From Roseovarius sp. MMSF_3359 (lineage in GTDB: Bacteria > Pseudomonadota > Alphaproteobacteria > Rhodobacterales > Rhodobacteraceae): a stretch of DNA of 64,000 bases. Below, in pieces: positions 1 through 8,404 of this stretch. Position 1 is the first letter of the stretch. Each line of letters opens with the position of its first letter. The position numbers were made by a program, and so were the translations under genes. The stretch is taken from assembly GCF_030733385.1 (NCBI RefSeq), contig NZ_JASHJC010000002.1, forward strand, positions 390,468-454,467, in the 5' to 3' direction. The notes under the pieces were generated by a model that saw only the letters and a program-made list of their open reading frames with translations, made no database searches and was not told the DNA's origin.

Positions 1-79
1 ACACCCCGCGCACGGCCTCGAAAAGCCCCTGCCGCGTGGGGAACTTCACCCAGAGATTTTGCACATCAAGCAGGGTCAT
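1..79 (-). CDS. Peptide ABC transporter ATP-binding protein (partial, N-terminus)
   Basis: Only the first 26 codons lie in the window. The reading is MTLLDVQNLWVKFPTRQG and onward, the usual N-terminal strand of a DppD/OppD-type ABC ATPase before its Walker A motif, which falls outside. The start ATG (77-79) overlaps the stop of the permease gene (ATGA at 76-79), so it is the next gene of the same minus-strand operon. It would power dipeptide/oligopeptide uptake at the inner membrane. The assignment rests mostly on operon position, because the diagnostic motifs are cut off by the window edge. Confidence 0.75.
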   Translation of the reverse strand, partial: MTLLDVQNLWVKFPTRQGLFEAVRGV

Positions 80-987
80 TGGCTGTTACCCTTAGGATCA
101 AGCACGTCGCGGAGCCCATCGCCCAACAGGTTAAAGGCAAGCGAGACGGTGAAGATCGCGAGGCCAGGCACTGTAGCCACCCACCAATGGTCGAGGATGA
201 ACCGGCGTCCGCCCGAGATCATCGCGCCCCATTCCGGGCTGGGCGGCTGCGCACCGAGGCCGAGGAAGCCGAGGCCTGCGGCGGCGAGGATGATGCCCGC
301 CATATCAAGTGTCACCCGCACGATCAGCGACGAGATGCAGAGCGGCCAAATATGCTTGGTGATGATCCGGAACGGCCCGGCCCCTTGCAGACGCACCGCG
401 CTGATATAATCCGACGAGCGGATCGTGAGCGTCTCCGCCCGGGCGATCCGGGCATAGGGCGGCCAGGCGGTCAGGGAAATGGCCAGCACCGCGTTTTCGA
501 TCCCCGCGCCGAGGGCGGCGACGAAGGCCAGCGCCAGAACGAGGCGGGGGAAGGCCAGAAAGATATCGGTAATCCGCATCAGGATCACGTCGGCCCATCC
601 GCCGAGATACCCCGATACGGTCCCGACAAGCAGCCCCGCCACCGGTGCGATCAGGGCGACTAGGGTCACGATATAGAGCGTGATGCGACTGCCGTAGATC
701 AGGCGGCTCAGGATATCGCGGCCGAGGCTGTCGGTGCCGAGGAGATGCCCTTCGGTTCCGATGGGCTGAAGCCGGTTCGCCAGATCCTGCGCATAGGGGT
801 CGTGAGGTGCCACAATGGGCGCGCAAAAGGCGATCAGCACGAGAAGGACCAGGATACCGAGGCCGAACATCGCCATTGTGTTCGACCGGAAGTTCAGCCA
901 GCCCTTGTAGAGGCTGGCAAACCGGGCCTGGCGGCGGGAGGTGGGCGCATCGCTGAGCAGCCATTCGCGGAGGGTCATGTCGCTCAT
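76..987 (-). CDS. Peptide ABC transporter permease, DppC type
   Basis: This 303-aa inner-membrane protein matches the DppC/OppC permease family. It has a cytoplasmic N-terminus, a first membrane segment near residues 37-57, the family's N-terminal pattern APHDPYAQDLANRLQP, then GTDSLGRDILSRLIYGSR, and the EAA-type loop that contacts the ATPase near GAGPFRIITKHIWP. About six membrane segments are visible. The start ATG overlaps the dppB-like stop (ATGA at 984-987) and its own stop overlaps the ATPase start, so translational coupling is likely. It forms the translocation channel with the DppB-type partner. The family is clear; the exact substrate is not. Confidence 0.93.
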   Translation of the reverse strand: MSDMTLREWLLSDAPTSRRQARFASLYKGWLNFRSNTMAMFGLGILVLLVLIAFCAPIVAPHDPYAQDLANRLQPIGTEGHLLGTDSLGRDILSRLIYGSRITLYIVTLVALIAPVAGLLVGTVSGYLGGWADVILMRITDIFLAFPRLVLALAFVAALGAGIENAVLAISLTAWPPYARIARAETLTIRSSDYISAVRLQGAGPFRIITKHIWPLCISSLIVRVTLDMAGIILAAAGLGFLGLGAQPPSPEWGAMISGGRRFILDHWWVATVPGLAIFTVSLAFNLLGDGLRDVLDPKGNSQ

Positions 988-2042
988 TTCGACCTCGGAT
1001 CAAAGATACGGTAGAGAAGGTCAGACAGAATGTTGAGGCAGATGAAGATCAGCCCCACCACGACCGTGCCGCCCAGAACGGCATTCATGTCGGCACTCAG
1101 AAGCGCCGTGGTGATGTAACTGCCGATGCCGGGCCAGGAGAAGATGATCTCGGTCAGCACCGAGCCTTCGAGCAGGTTGGCGTAACTCAGCGCGATCACG
1201 GTAATCAGTTGCACCCGGATGTTGCGGAAGGCATGGCGCCAGATCACGGCGCGTTCGGACATACCCTTCACGCGCGCGGTGACGATATATTCGGCGCTCA
1301 TCTGTTCAAGGATGAAGGAGCGCGTCATGCGGCTGATGTAAGCCATGGAGTAATAGCCCAGCAGCGAGGCGGGCAGGATCAGGTGGCTGAACGCGTTGCG
1401 AAACACGTCCCAATGGCCAGAAATCGCGCTGTCGATCAGGATCATGCCGGTGCGTGTCGGCACGATATCCTGGTAGAAGATATCGAGACGTCCCGGCCCG
1501 CCGACCCAGCCCAGGATGCCGTAAAAGACCAAGAGCCCCACGAGGCCCAGCCAGAAGATCGGCATCGAATACCCGACAAGGGCCACGACACGGGCCACCT
1601 GGTCGATCCAGGAGCCGCGTTTGACACCGGCGATCACGCCCAGGGGGACACCGACGACAACGCCAAAGATCGTCCCCAGCGTGGCCAGCTCCAGCGTGGC
1701 GGGAAAGACGCGGGCGATATCTTCAGCGACGGGCCGCGCGTTCAGGAGCGACATGCCGAAATCACCCCGGACCACATCGCTGATGTAATAGAAAAATTGA
1801 ACGATGATGGGCTTATCCAGCCCAAGCTGCTCATAGACCGCATCATAGGTCGATTGCGACGCACGTTCGCCGACGATGGCCAGCACCGGATCGATCGGCA
1901 TGACGCGACCGATGATGAACGTGACCAGCAAAAGGCCCAGCATCGTCACCGCAATCGACAGGATCGACCCGGCGGCGGTTTTCAGAAAGGGGGCGAAGGA
2001 CGCAGGTTTGCGTCCCTCGCGATCATTTTCGGCCAGCGCCAT
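984..2042 (-). CDS. Peptide ABC transporter permease, DppB type
   Basis: This 352-aa integral membrane protein belongs to the DppB/OppB family. Its N-terminal membrane segment (about residues 23-45) is followed by the family pattern with GRVMPIDPVLAIVGERAS. The binding-protein-dependent transport domain fills the C-terminal two thirds and includes the coupling loop VKGMSERAVIWRHAFRN. The ATG directly abuts the TAA of the substrate-binding protein gene (2043), giving a tight operon. It pairs with the DppC-type permease to form the inner-membrane pore. An N-terminal extension of about 20 residues relative to typical DppB is visible. Confidence 0.93.
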   Translation of the reverse strand: MALAENDREGRKPASFAPFLKTAAGSILSIAVTMLGLLLVTFIIGRVMPIDPVLAIVGERASQSTYDAVYEQLGLDKPIIVQFFYYISDVVRGDFGMSLLNARPVAEDIARVFPATLELATLGTIFGVVVGVPLGVIAGVKRGSWIDQVARVVALVGYSMPIFWLGLVGLLVFYGILGWVGGPGRLDIFYQDIVPTRTGMILIDSAISGHWDVFRNAFSHLILPASLLGYYSMAYISRMTRSFILEQMSAEYIVTARVKGMSERAVIWRHAFRNIRVQLITVIALSYANLLEGSVLTEIIFSWPGIGSYITTALLSADMNAVLGGTVVVGLIFICLNILSDLLYRIFDPRSK

Positions 2043-3644
2043 TTACTTGGTGACCGGCCAGTAAGACACGGCAGTGGTCGCACCACCCAGGTTCAGGTTC
2101 TCGACATTGTCGCGCATCGCGGCCTGTTCGATCTTCTGGAACATGACGACGAAGGGCGACGTTTCGCGGAACTGCGCCTGGATATCCGTATACATCTGCG
2201 CCCGCTTGTCCCGGTCATTCTCAACCACGGCGGCGGCAGTCATATCGGTCAGCCCACCAGTGTCCCAGCTATTGCGCCAGGCGAGAAGGCCCGTGGCCTG
2301 CGCCTCGTCGGAATTGTCGGGGTTATAGGCAAACGTACCGGCATTCGTGTGCGGGTCGGGATAGTCCGGCCCCCAGGCACCGACATAGACGTCCAGTTCC
2401 CGCGCACGATACCGCGCCAGGATCTGCTTGGCCGTGCCGACGGTGATGTTGAGCTTGATGCCCACCTGCGCCAGCGCGTTCTGATAGGTCTGGGCGATCT
2501 CGATCCGCTCCTGCGCTTCACGCACACCGGCCTCGATCTCCAGCCCTTCGGGCACACCCGCCGCTGCCAACATCTCCTTGGCCTTCTCGACATTCAGACT
2601 GAACGGGTTTTCGTCCACTGCGCCCAGGAATGTGCGCGGCAGGAAGTTCTGATGCGTCACGTATTGACCATTGAGGAAGCTGTTCTGCATCCCCTCGTAA
2701 TCCACCAGGTATTTCATCGCCTGGCGCACCTCGGGCTTGGAAAGCTCGGGATGTTTCTGGTTGAACGCCAGATACATCAGCCGTCCGCGCAACTCGTCAT
2801 AGATCTTGACACCTTCGGCTTCACGCGCGCCCGCGATATCCTCAGGGTTCAGGTTTCGGGCCACGTCGATGTCACCGCGCTCCAGCAGCAGACGCTGGCT
2901 CGCGCTTTCCTGCACATGGCGCACGATCACACGCTCCATGGCCGGGGCGCCGAGGTGGAAATCAGGGTTCGATTGCAGCGTCACGCTCTCATTGGGCTTC
3001 CAGCTCACGAGCGAATAGGCACCCGATCCGGCGGTGTTGGTCTTGAGCCAGGTATTGCCCATGTCGCCATCGACCTCGTTGGCCATGACGGTCTGCATGT
3101 CGACGATACCGCCGATGGTCGATGTCAGGCAGTTCAGCACAAATGACGTCGCATAGGGCTTGTCGGTGGTGATCGTGACCGTGTTGCCATCGGCCTTGAT
3201 CGTCTCCTCGACATTCTCGGCGGTGAAGCCGAACTGCGTCAGGATGAACGCAGGCGTCTTGTTCAGGATAACCGCGCGGCGCAGCGAAAACTCGACATCC
3301 GCCGCCGTGATCGGGTTGCCGGAATGGAATTTCAGACCCTCGCGGATGGTGAAGGTGATGGATTGACCATCCTCGCTCACTTCCCAGCTTTCAGCGATCT
3401 CGGGCTGATAGCCCGCTTCGAGATTGGCCGGATCGAAATTGACCAGCTTCATGTAGACATTGCGGCTCACGTCCGAACCCGCGAACTCAAAGCTCTCGGC
3501 CGGGTCAAGCGTGGTGATATCGTCAATCCGGTTGGCGATCACCAGCATGTTCGGCGGCGTTTCGGCCGTGGCCATCGGCACCGCGGTCACGGCGAGCGTG
3601 AGCCCGAGGGCCGCGCCCGTCATCAATCTGCTAAACACATTCAT
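2043..3644 (-). CDS. ABC transporter substrate-binding protein, family 5 (dipeptide/oligopeptide)
   Basis: This 533-aa periplasmic binding protein has an Sec signal peptide (about residues 1-27, MNVFSRLMTGAALGLTLAV and onward). It shows the solute-binding family 5 layout: DDITTLDPAESFEFAG near the mature N-terminus, FTIREGLKFHSGNPITAADV for the signature region, and RQAMKYLVDYEGM further on. It delivers peptides to the adjacent permeases. The dipeptidase encoded just upstream in the same operon supports short peptides as substrate. Other family-5 proteins bind nickel, heme or oligosaccharides, so substrate remains inferred. The ATG has a good ribosome-binding site (AGGAGAGGTAG). Confidence 0.93.
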   Translation of the reverse strand: MNVFSRLMTGAALGLTLAVTAVPMATAETPPNMLVIANRIDDITTLDPAESFEFAGSDVSRNVYMKLVNFDPANLEAGYQPEIAESWEVSEDGQSITFTIREGLKFHSGNPITAADVEFSLRRAVILNKTPAFILTQFGFTAENVEETIKADGNTVTITTDKPYATSFVLNCLTSTIGGIVDMQTVMANEVDGDMGNTWLKTNTAGSGAYSLVSWKPNESVTLQSNPDFHLGAPAMERVIVRHVQESASQRLLLERGDIDVARNLNPEDIAGAREAEGVKIYDELRGRLMYLAFNQKHPELSKPEVRQAMKYLVDYEGMQNSFLNGQYVTHQNFLPRTFLGAVDENPFSLNVEKAKEMLAAAGVPEGLEIEAGVREAQERIEIAQTYQNALAQVGIKLNITVGTAKQILARYRARELDVYVGAWGPDYPDPHTNAGTFAYNPDNSDEAQATGLLAWRNSWDTGGLTDMTAAAVVENDRDKRAQMYTDIQAQFRETSPFVVMFQKIEQAAMRDNVENLNLGGATTAVSYWPVTK

Positions 3645-3685
3645 CTTTTCTACCTCTCCTGTTGTTAAAATCTGCGGCGGCGGTG

Positions 3686-4744
3686 TCAGGACCCCCAGGT
3701 CTTCTCAAGCACACGCAGCCAATTCCCATGGCACAGTTTTTCGATGAGCGGGTCATCATATCCGTGCTCTTTCATGGCCTGTCTCAGCCGCGGCAGACCC
3801 GCGACCGTGGTCAGTTCGTCGGGGACAATCGCGCCGTCATAATCGGACCCCAGCCCGACACGATCCTCTCCCAGAATGTTCATCAGGTGATCAAGGTGCT
3901 TCAACACCTGGCTCTGCGGCACATCGGCCAGCATCCGGCCATCTTCACGTAGGAAGGCCACCGCGAAATTCAGCCCGACCATGCCATCACTTTCGGCAAT
4001 GGCGCGCAGTTGATCATCCGTCAGGTTGCGCGAATGCGGACAGATCGCATGGGCGTTGGAGTGGGTTGCGACCAGCGGTTTGGTGGAGTGTTTCGTCACG
4101 TCCCAAAACCCCGCCTCGTTCAGATGCGACAGGTCCACCATGATGCCCAACTCGTTGCACCGCCGGATCAGGCGCAGACCGGCCTCCGTCAGCCCCGCCC
4201 CGATATCCGGCGAGGACGGGAAGCGAAACGGCACCCCGTAACCAAAGATCGTATCGCGGCTCCAGACCGGCCCGATGGAGCGCAGCCCCGCCGCGTAGAG
4301 CACGTCCAGCATGTGCAGATCGGGGTCAATCGCCTCGGCCCCCTCGATATGAAAGATCGCCGCGATTCGTCCCGCGTCGAATGCCGCGCGGATCTCGGCA
4401 ACCGTTCGGCAGATCACCAGACCCCCCAGCCGTTCCAGCTCAAGCAGCGTCGCCGCTTGCGACAGCGCGACCGATTGCGCGTTTTCCAGCGCAATCGGAT
4501 CGGGCAGAGGCAGGTCATATGACGGTTTGGTCATCTCGTCATACTTGTCGTCCAGGTCAGTGGGCGAAGGCACATAGACCGCGAAGAAACCCCCACCAAA
4601 GCCGCCCTGCTGCGCCTTGGGTTGGTCGACGGCACCATCGCGCCCCTCGATGAAACTGCGCGCGGCTGTCACGCCGCCGGCACGGTAGAGCTTACAAAGA
4701 ACATCATTGTGGCCGTCAAAGATGACAGGCTGGATGCACGCCAT
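3686..4744 (-). CDS. Membrane dipeptidase family protein (peptidase M19)
   Basis: This 352-aa protein is a M19 (renal dipeptidase-like) zinc hydrolase that cleaves dipeptides, often including D-residues. Visible metal-site motifs in order are HNDV (about 11-14), HIEGAE with the bridging glutamate, DLSHLN, ATHSNAHA and GLGSDYDG. No signal peptide is seen, so it should act in the cytoplasm on imported peptides. It is first in the operon with the dipeptide ABC transporter, 41 bp before the binding protein gene. Transporter and dipeptidase together form an uptake-and-hydrolysis unit. Assignment to the family is firm; the preferred dipeptide is unknown. Confidence 0.93.
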   Translation of the reverse strand: MACIQPVIFDGHNDVLCKLYRAGGVTAARSFIEGRDGAVDQPKAQQGGFGGGFFAVYVPSPTDLDDKYDEMTKPSYDLPLPDPIALENAQSVALSQAATLLELERLGGLVICRTVAEIRAAFDAGRIAAIFHIEGAEAIDPDLHMLDVLYAAGLRSIGPVWSRDTIFGYGVPFRFPSSPDIGAGLTEAGLRLIRRCNELGIMVDLSHLNEAGFWDVTKHSTKPLVATHSNAHAICPHSRNLTDDQLRAIAESDGMVGLNFAVAFLREDGRMLADVPQSQVLKHLDHLMNILGEDRVGLGSDYDGAIVPDELTTVAGLPRLRQAMKEHGYDDPLIEKLCHGNWLRVLEKTWGS

Positions 4745-5109
4745 TGAGCGGCCTCTCTACTGTGCAAGAACAGGTGTGACGATACCATTATGTCTGCACA
4801 TGCCAAGTCGAAAATGTAACGCTTGATTGAAGGCTGCCCTGCGGCTCAACCTGAAGGCTTTACCGTTCTCGTTTTGTCATCTGGTGACGGCCTACCTGCA
4901 TCGACCAGGGTTTCGCGTCCACCCGGGCTGGCAACATCAGAGTCATCCGTCACGGCTCGGATAGGGAGGTCGCGGTTACCTCCGCTTTCTTCGATGCCAA
5001 CTCATCAGCGTGCAAATCGCCATACCCAATCAAACCAATAATGTGGTTAGGAGGGCGGGTAAAAAATTCAAAAACACATAAGTTGTTTTCACTGGATTTT
5101 TTGGAGAAG
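4745..5109. other. Intergenic region without recognised gene
   Basis: About 365 bases between the divergent-facing dipeptidase start and tRNA-Thr. It should carry the promoter of the dipeptidase/transporter operon near 4745-4850 on the minus strand. I see no convincing ORF, repeat or operator. Confidence 0.5.
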
Positions 5110-5185
5110 TGGTGCCCCCACACGGACTCGAACCGCGGACCTACTGATTACAAATCAGTTGCTCTACCAGCTGAGCTATAGGGGC
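5110..5185 (-). tRNA. tRNA-Thr (anticodon TGT)
   Basis: Read on the minus strand, the sequence folds into a standard cloverleaf. The acceptor stem GCCCCTA pairs with TGGGGGC, the D-arm contains AGCTCAGCTGGTAGAGC, the anticodon stem ACTGA/TCAGT encloses the loop TTTGTAA, and the T-arm contains GGTTCGAGTCC. The anticodon TGT reads ACA threonine codons. The CCA end is encoded (5110-5112). Confidence 0.97.
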
Positions 5186-5409
5186 ACTCCGGGGCGCTTC
5201 ATGGGTGCGCCCTGAGCAAACGACACCTGATGAACCATCGGGAATCGAGCGCGTTTTAGCGGCATGCGTCCAGCAATGCAACACTGCTGAAACACCAATT
5301 TTGCCAATTGTGGCGCCATCTGTTGCATTTGATGATCTCGGAATGGTCATCGCGAGAGTCCACTGGAAATCCGGTACGGGCCGTTAGATCCGCAGGCAGC
5401 CGGAAACGA

Positions 5410-6687
5410 TCAGTAAAACCTGCCCTCGAAGCAGCCATGCATCATGAAATGCTGTTCGGGATCGGTGCCGGTGCGGGCAATATCGGGGTTCAGGACCATG
5501 TATTGCTCGGCTGAAAACCCTTGGGGCAGTTGACGTTTTTTGAACGGGTCCCTTTCGCAGAGCTGCTGGCTCAAGATCCTGGCAAAGCCCCGGACGTCGC
5601 GGGCGCGGCGGCCCAGTTTCAGCCCGGCTGCCCTCTTCAGAAAATCCAGAAGCTCGGGCAAGAGGTCCTGGCAAATATCCAGCAGGTCTTCGTGACGGTC
5701 GATGACATAATCGCCCCGGCCGCGCTCTCTTGTGAAGGCGCGACCGCATTCCCGATCAACCCAATCGAGCGCCTCTTCATTGGCCGCGTGGAGCCGGTTC
5801 GCAAACGCCTCGGACAAAGCGAGCTTGCCCTTGCCGAATTGGTACATCAACACGTTCAGAAAGCGTTTATTACGCTCGAAATGCGGCGCATCGGCGGGGG
5901 CGCTTCCGAAATAGGACAGGGTGGCAACAGCCGCCGCCGCTTCGGCGCTGAAACTGACATTCGTTCTGATCCGCTTCGCGCGGTTTACGTCGAGCCCCAG
6001 CCGGTCGCAGAAATCGTCCACGATATCGCCGTTCTTCATATCCTGCCGGTCATAGATTGCGGTGGTCAGCGGCTCGCCCTTTAGCGCCTCTTTCCAGAGC
6101 TTGAGGAACTTGGCGTCGTTATAGATCAACTGGTTGAGGTCCTCGCGCAGGCTGGCCGAGAAAAACAGCGCCGGGTGGGAGGCCGTCAGGCGCTGCTGGA
6201 ACCGCGACAGGAACGCCCCGGGACACGCCCGCAGGTAACAGACCCCTTCGATCTGCTCGAAGGAGTCCCGAAGCATGGCAATAAGACCCGCTGCGCACCC
6301 ATGGTTTGGGAACAACCCTTCGCCGGAAAAGATCAGGCGTTCATGCGGGACGTTGGCAATGCTCGCCTCAAGCCCCTCCCGAAAGGCGCGGGCATTGGGC
6401 GTTTCGCCGGTCCGCTGCATGAATTTCATCGGGATCGAATTGGGCCACCGCAACTTGTCGGGGCTGGCGTTCCAGCGCGGAAAAAGCGCGGCACATTCGC
6501 CGATGCCGTCCTCGCCAAACCCGGCAAGCACCAACGGTTCGCTATGGTTCGGATTGTCAGGCGATGTCGGGAGGCGGGCGAAAACCGTTTTTCCGTCATC
6601 ATAATCGGCGAGGCCGAATTGCAGCGCAGTCGTGCCGGTCTTGGCCGTGCCAAAATGCAAAATGCAGGATTTCTTCTTCTGTGCCAT
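5410..6687 (-). CDS. Sulfotransferase-like protein of unknown substrate
   Basis: This 425-aa protein begins with a short basic N-terminus and then ILHFGTAKTGTTALQFGL (about residues 9-26). That resembles the PAPS 5'-phosphosulfate-binding loop (xxGxxKTGTTxLQ) of sulfotransferase-fold proteins. A second region with ERLIFSGEGLF may correspond to the 3'-phosphate-binding strand. The C-terminal part (YMVLNPDIARTGTDPEQHFMMHGCFEGR) is a motif often seen in Rhodobacteraceae polysaccharide or glycan-related proteins. It stands alone and diverges from the DHPS operon, so a link to sulfonate metabolism is only positional. Glycan sulfation is one possibility; catalytic activity is not shown. Confidence 0.6.
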   Translation of the reverse strand: MAQKKKSCILHFGTAKTGTTALQFGLADYDDGKTVFARLPTSPDNPNHSEPLVLAGFGEDGIGECAALFPRWNASPDKLRWPNSIPMKFMQRTGETPNARAFREGLEASIANVPHERLIFSGEGLFPNHGCAAGLIAMLRDSFEQIEGVCYLRACPGAFLSRFQQRLTASHPALFFSASLREDLNQLIYNDAKFLKLWKEALKGEPLTTAIYDRQDMKNGDIVDDFCDRLGLDVNRAKRIRTNVSFSAEAAAAVATLSYFGSAPADAPHFERNKRFLNVLMYQFGKGKLALSEAFANRLHAANEEALDWVDRECGRAFTRERGRGDYVIDRHEDLLDICQDLLPELLDFLKRAAGLKLGRRARDVRGFARILSQQLCERDPFKKRQLPQGFSAEQYMVLNPDIARTGTDPEQHFMMHGCFEGRFY

Positions 6688-7093
6688 CTGCGCGTCCGGA
6701 TCGCCTTTTGGTGATATCGCCCCTTGTGGCTACAGGCCATGGGGGAGCACCGCAATCTGAAACTTGTGGCATCCCGCGTTCATTCACGCCCCCCGGTGCA
6801 AATCCCCTGTGAGGTGCGCAGTAACGGTCAGAGTTCTTCATTTGCCCCGCTTCACCGGCCCATGGCCGGGGCGATCTCGACCGGTTGGCAATGACTCGCG
6901 GAGAGTGAAATGCAAGCGATTGCATCTCAAAATGTAAACGCTTACATTGAAGCCGAATCAAGGATGCGCTTGTCGGCATCGCGACAAACTTTGCCTGCAA
7001 CTGCGTCCCCGTGATTATCGTGGTCATGGATCATTGTCCGACACCGGGCAGCCATCAGACCACTGCCGTCCGCGACCAAAACAGGATTGTCCA
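6688..7093. other. Divergent intergenic region upstream of hpsN
   Basis: About 406 bases between the sulfotransferase-like gene and hpsN. It holds two LacI-type palindromes over a candidate promoter (6910-6948), then a leader of about 140 bases to the hpsN start. A GC-rich inverted repeat lies near 6844-6874. No credible ORF is seen here. Confidence 0.6.
6910..6948 (+). promoter_or_regulatory. Promoter of the hps operon with two LacI-family operators
   Basis: Two 16-bp palindromes with a central CG are visible: ATGCAAGCGATTGCAT (6910-6925) and ATGTAAACGCTTACAT (6932-6947). Each matches its own reverse complement at 7 of 8 base pairs. Their centres are 22 bp apart, about two helical turns. 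A candidate -35 TTGCAT (6920-6925) and -10 TACATT (6943-6948) are separated by 17 bp, so each operator covers one promoter element. The central CG and half-site pattern are typical of LacI-family repressors; no such repressor gene is in the window. Confidence 0.7.
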
Positions 7094-8401
7094 ATGACCC
7101 GAGAGTATCTGAAAAAAGCCACCTTGACCGCGCAATCCGACGCCTCCGATGTGGGGGAAACCGTTCGCACGATCCTCAACGACATCGAAGAGGGCGGCGA
7201 TGCGAAGGCCATGGAATACGCGGCCAAGTTCGATAAGTACGACGGCAACGTCATCCTGACGAAGGAAGAAATCGAAGCCGCCGCCGCCCTGGTGCCGGAA
7301 AAGCTCAAACAGGACATTCACTTTGCCCACGACAACGTGCGCCGCTTTGCTGAGACGCAGAAAAGCACCCTTACGGATGTCGAACTCGAAGTCGTGCCCG
7401 GCGTGATCACCGGGCAGAAGGCGATCCCGGTGGATGCGGCCGGATGCTACGTGCCCGGCGGGCGGTACAGCCACATTGCGAGCGCGATCATGACCGTGAC
7501 CACCGCCAAGGTCGCGGGCTGCAAGCATATCGCGGCCTGTTCGCCCCCGCGCCCCGGCGTCGGCGTTGCCCCGGCCATCATCTACGCGGCCAATTATTGC
7601 GGCGCCGATACGATCCTTGCCATGGGCGGTGTGCAGGGTGTGGCGGCGATGACCTTCGGGCTTTTCGGCCTGCCCAAGGCGAAAATCCTGGTCGGACCGG
7701 GTAACCAGTTCGTGGCCGAGGCCAAGCGGCGGCTATTCGGTCGTGTTGGCATCGACATGATCGCCGGCCCGACCGACAGCCTGATCCTGGCCGACAAAGC
7801 CGCCGATCCGCATATCGTAACCACCGATCTGGTGAGCCAGGCCGAACATGGGTACAACTCGCCTGTCTGGCTGGTGACCGATGACCGGGCGCTGGCGGAA
7901 AAGGTGATGGAGATGATCCCCGCCTATATAGACGACCTGCCAGAAGTGAACGCCGAAAACGCCCGGGCTGCCTGGCGCGATTATGCCGAGGTGATCCTCT
8001 GTGCCGATCGCGAAGAGATGGCCGCATGTTCCGACGATTACGCGCCCGAGCACCTGACGGTGATGGCGGACGACCTGGATTGGTGGCTTGATCGCCTGAG
8101 CTGCTACGGCTCGCTCTTCCTGGGTGAGGAAAGCACCGTGTCCTATGGCGACAAATCCGTGGGTACCAACCACGTGCTGCCGACCTCGGGTGCGGCGAGC
8201 TATACCGGCGGTCTCAGCGTGCACAAATACATGAAGATCGTCACCTGGCAGCGTGGCACGCGCGACGGCTACAAACCCGTGGCCGAGGCCACCGCGCGTA
8301 TTGCCCGGCTGGAAGGCATGGAAGGCCATGCCCGTGCTGCCGATGTGCGTCTGGCGAAGTACTTCCCCGACGAGGAATTCGATCTCGTCGGAACCGAGTA
8401 A
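7094..8401 (+). CDS. hpsN: Sulfopropanediol 3-dehydrogenase (HpsN)
   Basis: This 435-aa protein belongs to the histidinol dehydrogenase superfamily. The nearby hpsO, hpsP and comDE genes point to HpsN, which oxidises (R)-2,3-dihydroxypropane-1-sulfonate to (R)-sulfolactate with two NAD+. Family zinc and catalytic positions are visible: SQAEHG, APEHL, the GTNHVLPTSGAASYTGGLS stretch, and the C-terminal EGHARAADVR. The ATG at 7094 is chosen because AGGA lies 7 bases upstream and the protein then starts MTREYLKKATLTAQ; a longer in-frame start at 6947 would begin inside an operator. A true HisD is less likely because no other histidine genes are nearby. It acts in the cytoplasm. Confidence 0.88.
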   Translation: MTREYLKKATLTAQSDASDVGETVRTILNDIEEGGDAKAMEYAAKFDKYDGNVILTKEEIEAAAALVPEKLKQDIHFAHDNVRRFAETQKSTLTDVELEVVPGVITGQKAIPVDAAGCYVPGGRYSHIASAIMTVTTAKVAGCKHIAACSPPRPGVGVAPAIIYAANYCGADTILAMGGVQGVAAMTFGLFGLPKAKILVGPGNQFVAEAKRRLFGRVGIDMIAGPTDSLILADKAADPHIVTTDLVSQAEHGYNSPVWLVTDDRALAEKVMEMIPAYIDDLPEVNAENARAAWRDYAEVILCADREEMAACSDDYAPEHLTVMADDLDWWLDRLSCYGSLFLGEESTVSYGDKSVGTNHVLPTSGAASYTGGLSVHKYMKIVTWQRGTRDGYKPVAEATARIARLEGMEGHARAADVRLAKYFPDEEFDLVGTE

Positions 8402-8404
8402 TTC

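Noticed and set aside
1209..3146. A 645-codon open frame on the plus strand
   Set aside because: It is antisense to the dppB-like and binding-protein genes, which have clear family motifs. Its composition (His, Arg, Gly, Asp rich) is typical of a GC-rich shadow frame.
7094..8401. Annotation as histidinol dehydrogenase (hisD)
   Set aside because: The fold matches, but the gene sits in an operon with hpsO, hpsP and comDE, so HpsN is the better reading.
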